Assembly (NCBI RefSeq): GCF_002005445.1
Contig: NZ_CP014692.1
Location: 1 to 64,000 of the forward strand
Source: Acetobacter aceti
Lineage (GTDB): Bacteria > Pseudomonadota > Alphaproteobacteria > Acetobacterales > Acetobacteraceae
Length of the DNA stretch: 64,000 nt
Direction: 5' to 3'
Positions 1 to 8,729 of the stretch are shown piece after piece (the stretch's first letter is position 1; each line of letters begins with the position of its first letter). The notes under the pieces were generated by a model that was not told the DNA's origin, did not search any database, and saw only the letters and a list, made by a program, of their open reading frames with translations. The translations under genes and the position numbers were made by a program.

Positions 1-2
1 TC

Positions 3-446
3 ATGAAGCGCTTTCCGAACGGCGGCACAGAAAGGCGGCGTCCGTCATCAGCCTTCGCGCCCGTCTATGCGGTATTTGGCGCGGTGGCGGCAGCGCCTTT
101 CCTGACGGAATGGCTGCGCGCGCTCGTCGCGGACCATACCCTTCAGGCGGAGACCGCCCTGCACAGGTTGCTTGAGCAGAACATGGATGCAGGCGTGACC
201 GTGTATCCACCGGACACGATGCACTCCCTGTCCGCCCTCCGTCTTTTCCGCCGCGCCGCTCCGACACGCCTTTCATCCCTTGTTCCGCAAGGGACGAGTG
301 TGGTTTACTGGAAAGCGTCTCAGGCAACACGGCGGCACGAAACCACCCTTTCTCCTGACAGCATCATGATCAACGCTTACAGCCAGCCATACAGCGCGCT
401 GGTCTGGAAACACGTACCGGCGGTCAAGACAATTGTCTATCTCTGA
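3..446 (+). CDS. Unknown protein, probably 5'-truncated by the window edge (possible glycosyltransferase C-terminus)
   Basis: An open frame runs from the left edge to a stop at 444-446. The first ATG is at base 3, so the real start may lie outside the window and the 147 residues seen are probably only the C-terminal part. I do not recognise the family with confidence. The spacing of hydrophobic and aromatic residues vaguely resembles the C-terminal half of sugar-transferring enzymes, and two glycosyltransferase-like genes and a flippase follow. A role in surface polysaccharide assembly is therefore a guess from context. The stop lies 22 bp before the preferred start of the next gene, which suggests co-transcription. 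Confidence 0.45.
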   Translation: MKRFPNGGTERRRPSSAFAPVYAVFGAVAAAPFLTEWLRALVADHTLQAETALHRLLEQNMDAGVTVYPPDTMHSLSALRLFRRAAPTRLSSLVPQGTSVVYWKASQATRRHETTLSPDSIMINAYSQPYSALVWKHVPAVKTIVYL

Positions 447-468
447 GCGGATCAGGAAAAAAATCCGG

Positions 469-1473
469 ATGGCGTCATCCCTGAACAGCTTTTCCGGCGT
501 GTCCATTCTTGTCGTTGATACCGGTCGAAAAGGTGAAATGCGGCAGTGCGAGGCGCTGGTTAATGCCTGTGGCCTGCCCTGGCGATTCATTGGAAACGAT
601 CTGATTCCCCTTGATGAGCCGATGCTGATCCTGTCCTTCGGCAGGGCGTTGAGGCAGGCATGGCGTCTGAAAGCCGCGTTCGGCGGGCGTCCTCGCATCA
701 TCCAGCTCGGGCGTCCGCGTCTGAAAGCGCCATCGGACCTGGATCTGATCCTGCTGATGCCGCAGGACGACTACCCGGAAGGCCCGCAGACGCTGCATCT
801 GAACATGCCGCTGAACGGCGCGGATATCTTACGGCCCGCTATTCCTGTCGATACGACACAAGGACCGGTTTCCGTCCTGCTGGGAGGACCGACCCGTCAC
901 TTCGGCTTCAGCAGTCACGATGCAATGGTCCTGCTGTCCCGCGCCGAACGGCTGGCCGCAGCGACGGACACAGAGCTGCGCGTCGTGCCGGGTCCGCGCA
1001 CGCCGGATCATGTGATGAAAATTGTCGAGGAACGGTACTGTCAGACACCTGACCGCATTGACCGACAACCGCTCTCAACGGTTCTGAAAAAGAGCGGCAG
1101 ACTGGTGGTGACGTCGGACAGCGCCTCCCTGATCGCCGATGCGTGGCGGACCGGCAAACCGACCTGGCTGTATCCGCTCCCGGTCCGGCTTCCACCCGTC
1201 CAGCGCCTGAAGATCATGGCTGACCACATCACGCCGGAACTCCGATACACACTGATCCGGAGAGGCTGGCTCGCCGGCGGCACTGATTTTACCCGCTGGC
1301 ATCAGGCGCTTGTCCGGCAGGGACTTGTAAGGCCCTTGACGGAACAGGGACTGAAGGAGCCAGACTGGCGCATGTCGTGTCCGGCGCCCGACGGGGAGTT
1401 GCGGGCGTGCCGTGACCGGGTGCTTGCGCTGGTCGCCGATCGGTTGCCCGTCTCCGGTCGTGTGGAAAGATGA
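469..1473 (+). CDS. ELM1/GtrOC1-family putative glycosyltransferase
   Basis: A 334-residue protein of the family named after plant ELM1, which in bacteria is found in lipopolysaccharide and O-antigen loci and is thought to be a GT-B-like sugar transferase. Visible hallmarks are the N-terminal stretch with a Rossmann-like strand, a central phosphate-contact-like segment (LLGGPTRHFGF) and the conserved C-terminal block TSDSASLIADAWRTGKP. An in-frame TTG at 433 would add 12 residues but overlaps the upstream stop, so the ATG at 469 is preferred. Its stop overlaps the next start by 4 bp (ATGA), implying translational coupling with the GT2 gene. The reaction and substrate cannot be read from the sequence. 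Confidence 0.8.
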   Translation: MASSLNSFSGVSILVVDTGRKGEMRQCEALVNACGLPWRFIGNDLIPLDEPMLILSFGRALRQAWRLKAAFGGRPRIIQLGRPRLKAPSDLDLILLMPQDDYPEGPQTLHLNMPLNGADILRPAIPVDTTQGPVSVLLGGPTRHFGFSSHDAMVLLSRAERLAAATDTELRVVPGPRTPDHVMKIVEERYCQTPDRIDRQPLSTVLKKSGRLVVTSDSASLIADAWRTGKPTWLYPLPVRLPPVQRLKIMADHITPELRYTLIRRGWLAGGTDFTRWHQALVRQGLVRPLTEQGLKEPDWRMSCPAPDGELRACRDRVLALVADRLPVSGRVER

Positions 1474-2456
1474 CGTTATTGCCGTTGCAGGACCAGACCT
1501 GTGTCGTCACCGTCACCTATGGCGAGCGCACGCATCTTCTTGCGCAGGTGCTGCGGGCAGCCTTCCGCTGCGGGGCGGCCTGCGCCGTCGTCGTGGACAA
1601 CGGCACACCCCGTCCAGCGCAGGAGGCGCTTGCCTCGCTGCAGGATGAATTCGGGGCGGATGTCCTGCATGTCGTGCGGCTGGCGGAGAATGAGGGCTCG
1701 GCGGGCGGGTTCCATGCCGGACTTGCCCATGCGGCACGTCTCCGCGACATGCGTTTTATCTGGGTGCTGGACGACGACAATGTGCCGGAAGAGAACGCTC
1801 TCTCCATCCTGCTTGCGCGCTGGAAACGCCTTGGCGCGGACGAACGCAACGCCATGATGAGCTTTCGCGCGGACAAGCGGCAGTATCGCAAGGTGCTGGA
1901 CCGCAAAACCCTGCACTGGATCGAGCCTGACGCGTTCTTCGACTTCAATCTGGCGCATCTTTGGAACGGCGGAAAACGGAAAGCCGCGATACGGGAAGGC
2001 TGTTTCGAACTCGGTGTCGCGGCCTATGGCGGCTTCTGGTTCGCCCGCTCGTGGCTTGACCGGATTGCCCTGCCGCCACAGCATTATCATCTCTATTTCG
2101 ACGATTACGCCTTCTCACAGCAGATCCCGGCGGCGGGCGGCCATATCTGGCTCTGTCCCGACAGCCGCCTCCATGACATCGACGAATCCTGGCGTGCGAA
2201 CCGCAGGGCCATTCACCCCTGGCTGGACTCCGGAACCGAGGAACGACGCGTTTTCTGCACGATCCGCAACCGCCTCTGGCTGGAACGGTCTCTGGCGCGC
2301 TCGCTGACCCTGCATCGTCTCAATATGGCGCTGTATCTGCTGGTAAAGGTGATCGCGCCCAATCTGGGGACCATGCTGACGCGAGTGGGTTCAGCGCCCG
2401 CCTTCCTGCGCCGGTTCAGACTGATCCGGCGCGCCTTCCGGGCCGGGCTGTCCTGA
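1470..2456 (+). CDS. Glycosyltransferase family 2 (GlfT2-like)
   Basis: A 328-residue GT-A enzyme expected to transfer a nucleotide-activated sugar to a lipid-linked or polysaccharide acceptor on the cytoplasmic face of the membrane. The N-terminus gives the nucleotide-binding strand (VVTVTYGER), then NEGSAGGFHAG and the metal-binding acidic motif VLDDDNVPEENA near residue 105. This arrangement resembles galactofuranosyl-transferase-type GT2 proteins. A C-terminal hydrophobic patch may give loose membrane contact. It starts inside the stop of the ELM1-type gene (4-bp overlap), so both are probably made together. Its 3' end overlaps the convergent flippase gene by 66 bp. Confidence 0.88.
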   Translation: MTLLPLQDQTCVVTVTYGERTHLLAQVLRAAFRCGAACAVVVDNGTPRPAQEALASLQDEFGADVLHVVRLAENEGSAGGFHAGLAHAARLRDMRFIWVLDDDNVPEENALSILLARWKRLGADERNAMMSFRADKRQYRKVLDRKTLHWIEPDAFFDFNLAHLWNGGKRKAAIREGCFELGVAAYGGFWFARSWLDRIALPPQHYHLYFDDYAFSQQIPAAGGHIWLCPDSRLHDIDESWRANRRAIHPWLDSGTEERRVFCTIRNRLWLERSLARSLTLHRLNMALYLLVKVIAPNLGTMLTRVGSAPAFLRRFRLIRRAFRAGLS

Positions 2457-3755
2457 GCGGCCGAGCCGTCGGGAAAAGACCATTGCCCCCACAAGGCAGG
2501 ACAGAAAGACTGTGGCGCTAGAGGCCAGCGTGGCCAGGCAGGCGCCTGTCAGATGGAAGATCCGGGTCAGCAGGTAGAGCGCCGGGAAGTAGAATATCGT
2601 GACGACAACACGCGTTCTGACCAGAAGACGCAACTGGCCGGTCACGATCAGCAGTGGCTCCAGCGGCACGATCAGCAGGCTGGAAATCGCCGCCAGCAGC
2701 ATCATGGTGATGTAGAATGACGTGTGCGGCACACGCACATGCAGCAGGGCGCGGAAGATATGCGATCCCGCCACAGCCGTCAGGAGAATCAGGAACCCCG
2801 AGAGGGCGATCAGGATTCCGAAAATGGACAGGGTGACCTTCCGGAGTCCCGACCAGTCCTGCCGGTCGCGCATCTTCACGAGCTCCGGATACAGCACCGG
2901 TGAAATCAGCTGCGCGGGCGTCACGATGCCGGAGGCGATCTGCCGGCAGACCCGAAAGATCGCCGCTTCGGTCGTGCCGATCTGTTTGCCGACAATCAGC
3001 GTCGCGACATGGGTGGAGGCGGAGGCCAGTGTCTGGTTGAGGCTGACGCCGCGCGTGAAGGCCCACATGCCCTCGCCCTTCCAGCGCCAGTGCCGGAACG
3101 CCTCGAAGTAGCTGAAGGAGGCCCGCGCCCTGAGAATGGACAGGGCGAATGTTGTGTAAAGTCCGTAATCGAACAGCACAGCCGTCGCCCAGATGAGCAG
3201 GAACCAGCCCACGCCCAGATGCAGCGCGTAGGCCAGCAGCACGCAGCACATCTTGCCGAGCGCCGTGAAGCCATCAGTGATCGGCACGAGCCGGAAACGG
3301 TCGGCCAGACGCAGCACGCCATGGCACCAGCCCGTATACATGAAGGGCGTGACGCAGGCGTACAGCAGGGCCAGTGTCCGTTCATGATGCGTCCAGCCGA
3401 CAGTCGGGGCATAGAGGATCACGACGACAAGGCTGAGCGCCAGCGCCACCAGAGCCGACAGTCCGTCGAGGCGGATGCAGAAGGAGACGACCTGCCTGAA
3501 ACGCCCCATCTCGCCATCGAAAAACGGATCGCTCCCGAAGCGGATCAGCGTCTGCCATGTCTGGAGCCGGGAGAGGGTCGAGCCGGTCATGGCGAGTGAG
3601 TGGATCAGGATCAGCAGTCCGAAATCAGCCAGCCCCAGCGCGCGCACGGCAAACGCCATATAGACGAAGCTGCACAGTGCGGTGAGGATCCGCCCCAGCG
3701 TCAGCATGCTGACATTGCGGAAGATCGAGTTGAAGGTGGAGCGGCTCCGGGTCAT
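2391..3755 (-). CDS. Polysaccharide flippase (Wzx/MATE-like membrane protein)
   Basis: A 454-residue, very hydrophobic protein with about a dozen predicted membrane spans, of the size and layout of O-antigen/exopolysaccharide flippases of the MVF superfamily. Such proteins move lipid-linked oligosaccharides from the inner to the outer leaflet of the inner membrane. The N-terminal span with an ALGLADFGLL-like loop and the repeated helix pairs fit the family; there is no catalytic motif to check. It is convergent with, and overlaps by 66 bp, the GT2 gene. A short charged tail follows the last span. Together with the two transferase genes it forms a small surface-glycan cluster. Confidence 0.85.
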   Translation of the reverse strand: MTRSRSTFNSIFRNVSMLTLGRILTALCSFVYMAFAVRALGLADFGLLILIHSLAMTGSTLSRLQTWQTLIRFGSDPFFDGEMGRFRQVVSFCIRLDGLSALVALALSLVVVILYAPTVGWTHHERTLALLYACVTPFMYTGWCHGVLRLADRFRLVPITDGFTALGKMCCVLLAYALHLGVGWFLLIWATAVLFDYGLYTTFALSILRARASFSYFEAFRHWRWKGEGMWAFTRGVSLNQTLASASTHVATLIVGKQIGTTEAAIFRVCRQIASGIVTPAQLISPVLYPELVKMRDRQDWSGLRKVTLSIFGILIALSGFLILLTAVAGSHIFRALLHVRVPHTSFYITMMLLAAISSLLIVPLEPLLIVTGQLRLLVRTRVVVTIFYFPALYLLTRIFHLTGACLATLASSATVFLSCLVGAMVFSRRLGRSGQPGPEGAPDQSEPAQEGGR

Positions 3756-4634
3756 GCGGACTTTCTGGTTGGCTGACGGTGGCCGATGCGTGCCGCTCCG
3801 GCTTTTGCCATATTGAAAGGGATCGAAAAACCTTCTTTCTCCCGAGCGCTGTCCGCGCTGTGGTTTGTCACTTTCCCTGAAGGTGAGGATGGCAGGGCAG
3901 TATCAAAGACCTCACCGGCTGGAGTGTGTGTTGGGGGATTTCAGAGGCTCCGCCCCTTGCCCCGCCAAAGGCTCGCCTTTGGAAACCGGTTGCTGTCGAC
4001 AATGGAGGCGCCGTGGTTTGCGATCCCGACAGGGAGAGGAGACCCGCACGGGGGTCTGCAAGGGTGGTCAGGACGTGCAGATCAACAACAACCGCCAATG
4101 AAGGAGTCCGGAGGCGGGACTTCCGGCGAAAATTACGGCACAGGTCTGCTGGGGCCGGGAAACATTGGAAGCTACAGCCATCGGAAAGAAGAATAATGGT
4201 GCCACTGTCGTGCGCCTTGCAAACATGAGGCCGTCAGATCAGCCTGTCAGGCCTGCACGTCAGTCGTTTTTCGCTCCCGCATGGCACGAAGCCGCAGGGT
4301 GTAAGTTCACGCACCATGGACAGGCTTCTGGCGCGATGTCTCGTGAAGCCGTTACATCGTTTCCGGTCGCGTCTGATAAACAGCCAGACATCTGTTTTTA
4401 CAGCGTATCTGTGTTTGCAAACAGGACCATATCAGGCAACTTCAGGGAGGAGTGGCCCCATGACAGACAGGAATATGAAGATTTTGAGGCTTCATTCGGG
4501 ATGCGAGGCAGAAAGCGGCATTCTTCTGCATTTGCAAAATATACAAGGACCGGCCTTTTCTGTATGGTCCCGTCCGCCTGCCCCATCCGGCAGTCGGGGC
4601 GGATTGAGAATTATGGCAGTTACCGGCGAGAATA
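3756..4634. other. Intergenic region of about 880 bp without a convincing large gene
   Basis: No frame here shows a recognisable domain or the codon pattern of its neighbours. It holds a repeat-like hairpin near 3965-3982 and one short frame with a strong ribosome site next to tatB (separate entries). No tatA-like gene is present, although tatB and tatC follow directly. Confidence 0.6.
3936..3990. repeat. Short GC-rich hairpin element, variant of the local intergenic repeats
   Basis: A run reading GAGGCTCCGCCCC followed by a hairpin CCAAAGGC-tc-GCCTTTGG (3965-3982) and GGAAACC. It has the same design as the 65-bp double-hairpin repeats elsewhere in this window (GC-rich palindrome, then an AAAGG/CCTTT hairpin) but the sequence differs, so it is a variant or a related family. 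The function is unknown. Confidence 0.4.
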
Positions 4635-4642
4635 ATGTTTGA
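4460..4642 (+). CDS. Possible 60-residue ORF coupled to tatB
   Basis: A short frame begins at an ATG preceded by a strong ribosome site (GGGAGGAGTG, 4445-4454) and ends at 4642, just after the tatB start at 4635, so the two overlap by 8 bp. The product has no recognisable motif, signal or membrane span. It might be a real small protein or leader that feeds ribosomes into tatB, or chance. The strong Shine-Dalgarno and the overlap are the only evidence. Confidence 0.25.
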   Translation: MTDRNMKILRLHSGCEAESGILLHLQNIQGPAFSVWSRPPAPSGSRGGLRIMAVTGENNV

Positions 4643-5297
4643 TTTTGCCTGGTCGGAATTTGCGCTGATCGGCGTGGTGGCGCTTCTGGTCATCGGACCG
4701 AAAGACATGCCCGCCGCCATCCGTTCCGTTGCCAAAGTCGTCAAGAAAGCCCGCAGGCTGGCTTCTGATTTTCAGGGGCATGTGGATGAGATGGTCCGGG
4801 AAGCGGATCTGGGGGACGTGCGGGATCAGGTGCGCCAGCTCCGCTCCCTCAATGTCCGCGGCCAGATCATGCGCACCATCGACAATGACGGCAGCCTGCG
4901 CCGCACATTCGATGATCCCGCACTGAAGGGGCGTCCGTTCGACGACAGGCCAGCGGCGCTTCCCGCGATTGACGCGCCCGACATGCTGCCGCCTCCGCCA
5001 CGGCAGGATATCGCCTCTTCGCCTCTCGGGGAGGAGCAATTCTCCCTTGCGGGCAGCATACCAGAGATTGCACCGGATCAGGCCCCGGCGGTGATCCCGC
5101 CCGCCATCGCCCGCCGGGTCGCATCGGCATGGCCGCGCCTTCGCACACCCGCCATTCTTCCCCCGTCACGGGTGCTGCATGGCAACAGGCGGGTTGCCCC
5201 TTTCGTCGTGACAGCCTCTGATGCGTCCTCACGGGACCCCCGGCGCTCACAAGACCAGACTTCGCCCCCCGACCAGACGAGGAAAGACCTGTCGTGA
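4635..5297 (+). CDS. tatB: Sec-independent protein translocase subunit TatB
   Basis: A 220-residue TatB, which with TatC forms the receptor for folded proteins carrying twin-arginine signals at the inner membrane. The N-terminus has the single short membrane helix followed by the family's GP hinge (VIGPKDMP, near residue 22) and an amphipathic helix rich in Lys/Arg (KVVKKARRLASDFQGHV). The long Pro-rich C-terminal half is typical of alphaproteobacterial TatB. It overlaps tatC by 4 bp (GTGA). In many relatives tatA lies just upstream; here it does not, so TatA must be encoded elsewhere. Confidence 0.93.
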   Translation: MFDFAWSEFALIGVVALLVIGPKDMPAAIRSVAKVVKKARRLASDFQGHVDEMVREADLGDVRDQVRQLRSLNVRGQIMRTIDNDGSLRRTFDDPALKGRPFDDRPAALPAIDAPDMLPPPPRQDIASSPLGEEQFSLAGSIPEIAPDQAPAVIPPAIARRVASAWPRLRTPAILPPSRVLHGNRRVAPFVVTASDASSRDPRRSQDQTSPPDQTRKDLS

Positions 5298-6106
5298 CGA
5301 CGACTGACAATCCGATTCACGACGAACCCATGCCGCTGCTCGATCACCTGATCGAACTGCGTCGCCGCCTGATCTGGTCCGCCGCGACCTTCGCCATCGC
5401 GTTCGCGGTCTGCTACCATTATGCGCAGGACATCTACCTGTTCCTCGCCCGTCCGCTCGGCGACATCATGCGCCAGAAAGGCGAGCAGCCGCACCTGATC
5501 TACACGGCGCTGTACGAGGCGTTCTTCACCTATATCCGCGTGGCGGCGTTCGGTGCGGCGTTCATTTCCTTCCCGATGATCTCCACGCAGCTCTGGATGT
5601 TCATCGCGCCCGGCCTGTATCGCTCCGAAAAACGCGCCTTCGCGCCGTTCCTGATCGCAACGCCGGTCCTGTTCCTGATGGGCGCGGCGCTGGCCTACTA
5701 TTTCATCTTCCCGATGGCGTGGAAATTCTTTCTGTCCTTCCAGACCAGCGGCGGCGCGGACGGTCTCCAGATCGAACTGCAAGCCAAGGTGTCGGAATAT
5801 CTGACACTGGTGATGAAGCTGATCATGGCGTTCGGGATTGCCTTCGAACTGCCCGTGGCGCTGACCCTGCTGGCGATGGTCGGCATCGTCACCTCCGAAC
5901 AGCTCAAAAAGTTCCGCCGGTATGCGATTGTCGGCGCGTTTGTCGCCGCCGCCATCCTGACGCCGCCGGACGTGATCACCCAGACGGGTCTCGCGGTGCC
6001 GCTGGTTATCCTTTACGAAATTTCCATTATCTCGGCGCGACTTGTCCAGCCGAAACGGCCCTCCGCGACAGAAGAGGGCGAGACCGAAGAGAAAGAGGCT
6101 TCCTGA
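5294..6106 (+). CDS. tatC: Sec-independent protein translocase subunit TatC
   Basis: A 270-residue polytopic membrane protein that recognises the twin-arginine motif. It shows the TatC opening [16 protein letters not shown], the conserved cytoplasmic loop before helix 3 ([12 protein letters not shown]) and six predicted spans. It starts at a GTG at 5294 inside the end of tatB and its stop overlaps the serS start by one base (TGATG), so tatB, tatC and serS form a tightly packed operon. Clustering of tat genes with serS is common in alphaproteobacteria. Confidence 0.96.
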   Translation: MTTTDNPIHDEPMPLLDHLIELRRRLIWSAATFAIAFAVCYHYAQDIYLFLARPLGDIMRQKGEQPHLIYTALYEAFFTYIRVAAFGAAFISFPMISTQLWMFIAPGLYRSEKRAFAPFLIATPVLFLMGAALAYYFIFPMAWKFFLSFQTSGGADGLQIELQAKVSEYLTLVMKLIMAFGIAFELPVALTLLAMVGIVTSEQLKKFRRYAIVGAFVAAAILTPPDVITQTGLAVPLVILYEISIISARLVQPKRPSATEEGETEEKEAS

Positions 6107-7482
6107 TGCACGATCTTCGCGCCCTGCGCGCCGACCCCGCCGGTTTTGACGCCGATCTGGCCCGTCGCGGTATGGAGCCTGTGTCGGAGAAAGTCATGGC
6201 GCTCGACGAGGAGCGCCGCGCCGCCCAGACAGCGCTTCAGGAAAAGCAGGCACGCCGGAACGCGCTGGCCAAGGAAATCGGCACGATCAAGCGTAAAATG
6301 AAGGAAGCAGCACTTCTAGAAACAAAAGATGTGCCATTCGCAAAACCAGAAGCTGCAGCGAATATTAAAGATTACATAACTCAGATGCATAACTTCGAAA
6401 GCGGTCAACTAGAAGTCGAAGCCGTTCGTCTGCGCGAGGATATGGAGGCGCTGGAAACCCGCGCCCAGTCCCTCGACGCCGAGGTCAAGGCCGTTCTGGA
6501 AGTGCTGCCCAACCGTCTGGACGCCTCCGTGCCGCCCGGCCCGGACGAGACGGCCAACGTGCAGGTCAAGCAGTGGGGCGAGCCGAAGACGTTCTCCTTC
6601 ACACCGAAGCAGCATTTCGAACTCGGCGAAGCCATGCAGCAGAATGGCCAGCCGCAGATGGACTTCGCCACGGCCACCAAGCTGTCCGGCGCGCGCTTTG
6701 TGCTGCTGCGCGGCGGTATCGCACGACTGGAACGGGCGCTGGGTCAGTTCATGCTCGACCAGCATGTGAACGGGCACGGCTATACCGAGACCCATGTACC
6801 GGTTCTGGTCAACGAAGCCGCTATGTACGGCACGGACAAGCTGCCGAAATTCGCCGATCAGTCCTTCCACACGGAAGACGACCGCTGGCTGGTCCCGACC
6901 GCCGAAGTGCCGCTGACGGCCTCGGTGATGGGCGACATTCTCGACGCGGCGCAGTTGCCGATCCGTATGACGGCGCTCTCCCTGTGCTTCCGTTCGGAAG
7001 CCGGGTCCGCCGGACGCGACGTGCGCGGCATGCTCCGCCAGCACCAGTTCGAAAAGGTGGAGATGGTTTCCGTCACCACGCCGGAAGAGAGCGAGGCCGA
7101 GCATGAGCGCATGACGCTCTGCGCCGAGAAGATTCTTGAGCTTCTGGAAATTCCCTATCGCCGTATGCTGCTCTGCGCGGGCGATACCGGCTTTGGCGCG
7201 GCCAAGACCTTTGATCTGGAAGCGTGGATTCCGGGTCAGCAGGCATGGCGCGAGATTTCCTCCTGCTCGAACACAAAGGACTTTCAGGCGCGTCGCATGA
7301 ACGCCCGCTATCGTGCGCCGGACCAGAAGGCGCCTGTTTTCGTGCATACGCTGAACGGCTCCGGCCTTGCGGTCGGGCGCACGCTGATCGCGGTGATGGA
7401 GAACTGGCAGAACGAGGATGGAAGCATCACTGTGCCGCCTGTGCTGCGGCCTTACATGGATGGTATTGAGCGTCTGGTCTGA
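6106..7482 (+). CDS. serS: Seryl-tRNA synthetase
   Basis: A 458-residue class II synthetase that charges tRNA-Ser with serine. The N-terminal helical arm (about residues 30-115) contacts the long variable arm of the tRNA; the catalytic core follows with motif 2 around [20 protein letters not shown] and motif 3 near the C-terminus ([16 protein letters not shown]). The frame is open further upstream, but the ATG at 6106 gives the canonical start [11 protein letters not shown]. Within the arm, roughly 6300-6420, codon choice changes abruptly to AT-rich, rare codons (CTA, ATA, ACA, AAA), unlike the rest of the gene, while the reading frame stays intact. Confidence 0.96.
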   Translation: MHDLRALRADPAGFDADLARRGMEPVSEKVMALDEERRAAQTALQEKQARRNALAKEIGTIKRKMKEAALLETKDVPFAKPEAAANIKDYITQMHNFESGQLEVEAVRLREDMEALETRAQSLDAEVKAVLEVLPNRLDASVPPGPDETANVQVKQWGEPKTFSFTPKQHFELGEAMQQNGQPQMDFATATKLSGARFVLLRGGIARLERALGQFMLDQHVNGHGYTETHVPVLVNEAAMYGTDKLPKFADQSFHTEDDRWLVPTAEVPLTASVMGDILDAAQLPIRMTALSLCFRSEAGSAGRDVRGMLRQHQFEKVEMVSVTTPEESEAEHERMTLCAEKILELLEIPYRRMLLCAGDTGFGAAKTFDLEAWIPGQQAWREISSCSNTKDFQARRMNARYRAPDQKAPVFVHTLNGSGLAVGRTLIAVMENWQNEDGSITVPPVLRPYMDGIERLV

Positions 7483-7608
7483 GTAATCGGGGGCTGTCCG
7501 GGGAGTCGTAATCATGACTTCTCTGCGTGGCTTCGCCTGTCAAGCGGGAGGTTCAGGGCTCTGCGGTCCTTGCGGACGCGGGCAGACCCCGCATAAGGCG
7601 ACCACCCG

Positions 7609-8538
7609 TTACGCTTCCATTGCCCTGATCTTGCGATGCAGCGTTGACCGGCTGATCCCCAGCAGCCGGGCGGCCGGAGCCACCTTGCCGCCGGACATGG
7701 CCAGAGCGCCTTCAATCACCGCCCGTTCGGCTTCCTGAAAATCCGGCACCCCGCGTCCCTGCGTGCCGAGGTCGAAGCAGACATTGCTGTCAGCGTCGTC
7801 CAGTTTCAGAAGCTGGCGGGCAGCGAAGGTCGCTCCCACGACCACACGGGACTCATCCAGCGCCACCATCGGCAACGAGATGTCGCTGCTCTCACCCAGC
7901 AGAACGACAGTGTGGGAACCGTAGGCGTGCAGGAAACTCCGGCGTTCGATCCGTCGGGCCGCATCCACCAGTACAGCCTCCATCATGATGGCGATGCGGC
8001 CTTCCGGATCCGGGCGCGTGGAACTGACGTTCAGGGCTCCGGCGACCCGTCCGTCCGGCCCGTAAAACGGCACGGCCGAACAGGCCAGATAGCGCAGGCT
8101 GAGCAGCCAGTGCTGATCCATGTGAACCGTGACAGGACGATCTTCAGCAAGACAGGTTCCGAGGCCGTTGGTCCCCACCCGTTTTTCCGACCAGCGGGCG
8201 CCGGGCCAGAGATGCCAGCGTCGGCTCCCCTTCTCCTGGGGAGGATCGCCCCGCCGGGCAAGGACGATGCCATTCGGGTCTGACAGCAGCACGGTATAAT
8301 CCAGCGTGGAGACAATGCCGTGGAGTCGATCGAGCTCCGGCTCCGCCGTCTTCATGAGCGGTCCCATCCGGCCGCAGGCCTGCCTGAGTTCCGCGCCACA
8401 GAGGAGTTCAATGCATCCCTCTCCCGTGGGAGGGATGGCATACAGCGAAGCGCATCGGCTCCATGAGGCGCGAAGAGAAGTGGGGATCATCGCCAGACGG
8501 TCAGGCGTGATCAGGATGGTTTCGCTCATGACCCTCAT
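7609..8538 (-). CDS. AcoR-like GAF/Fis regulator lacking the AAA+ domain
   Basis: A 309-residue regulator divergent from the acetoin genes. The N-terminal two thirds resemble the sensory part of acetoin catabolism regulators: a GAF-type domain with SEKRVGTNGLGTCLAEDRP at about residue 140, where AcoR proteins carry a near-identical segment. The last 45 residues form a Fis-type helix-turn-helix (APAARLLGISRSTLHRKI). The sigma54-contacting AAA+ ATPase between them in full AcoR proteins (about 640 residues) is absent: no Walker A, no GAFTGA. It probably binds DNA in the aco intergenic region in response to acetoin or a related ligand, by a sigma54-independent route. A second in-frame ATG at 8529 is an alternative start. 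Confidence 0.8.
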   Translation of the reverse strand: MRVMSETILITPDRLAMIPTSLRASWSRCASLYAIPPTGEGCIELLCGAELRQACGRMGPLMKTAEPELDRLHGIVSTLDYTVLLSDPNGIVLARRGDPPQEKGSRRWHLWPGARWSEKRVGTNGLGTCLAEDRPVTVHMDQHWLLSLRYLACSAVPFYGPDGRVAGALNVSSTRPDPEGRIAIMMEAVLVDAARRIERRSFLHAYGSHTVVLLGESSDISLPMVALDESRVVVGATFAARQLLKLDDADSNVCFDLGTQGRGVPDFQEAERAVIEGALAMSGGKVAPAARLLGISRSTLHRKIRAMEA

Positions 8539-8729
8539 TCTCTATCTGGGTATTGCATTCCTATTGAACTCTGTAGCGATAACGCGACAGTCTCTTTCTG
8601 ACTTCGTCACGTACGTGTGACCAGTTCGAGAGTCCCCCTTACCCGAAACGCAACAACACCTCTTTGCTTGCATCCGGATAGTGCGGACACCGGCAGGTCG
8701 CACAAGAATAAATAAGAACGAGGAATGTC
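8539..8729. promoter_or_regulatory. Divergent aco control region
   Basis: 191 bp between the GAF/Fis regulator and acoA, expected to hold promoters for both. It has a perfect 10-bp palindrome CACGTACGTG (8609-8618) inside a wider imperfect dyad, a plausible operator. I see no convincing sigma54 -24/-12 element (GG-N10-GC), consistent with the regulator lacking the sigma54 ATPase. acoA has a good ribosome site, AGGA at 8721-8724. Confidence 0.4.

Noticed and set aside
8539..8729. Sigma54 promoter for the aco operon
   Set aside because: No GG-N10-GC element with proper flanks was found, and the local regulator lacks the ATPase needed for sigma54.
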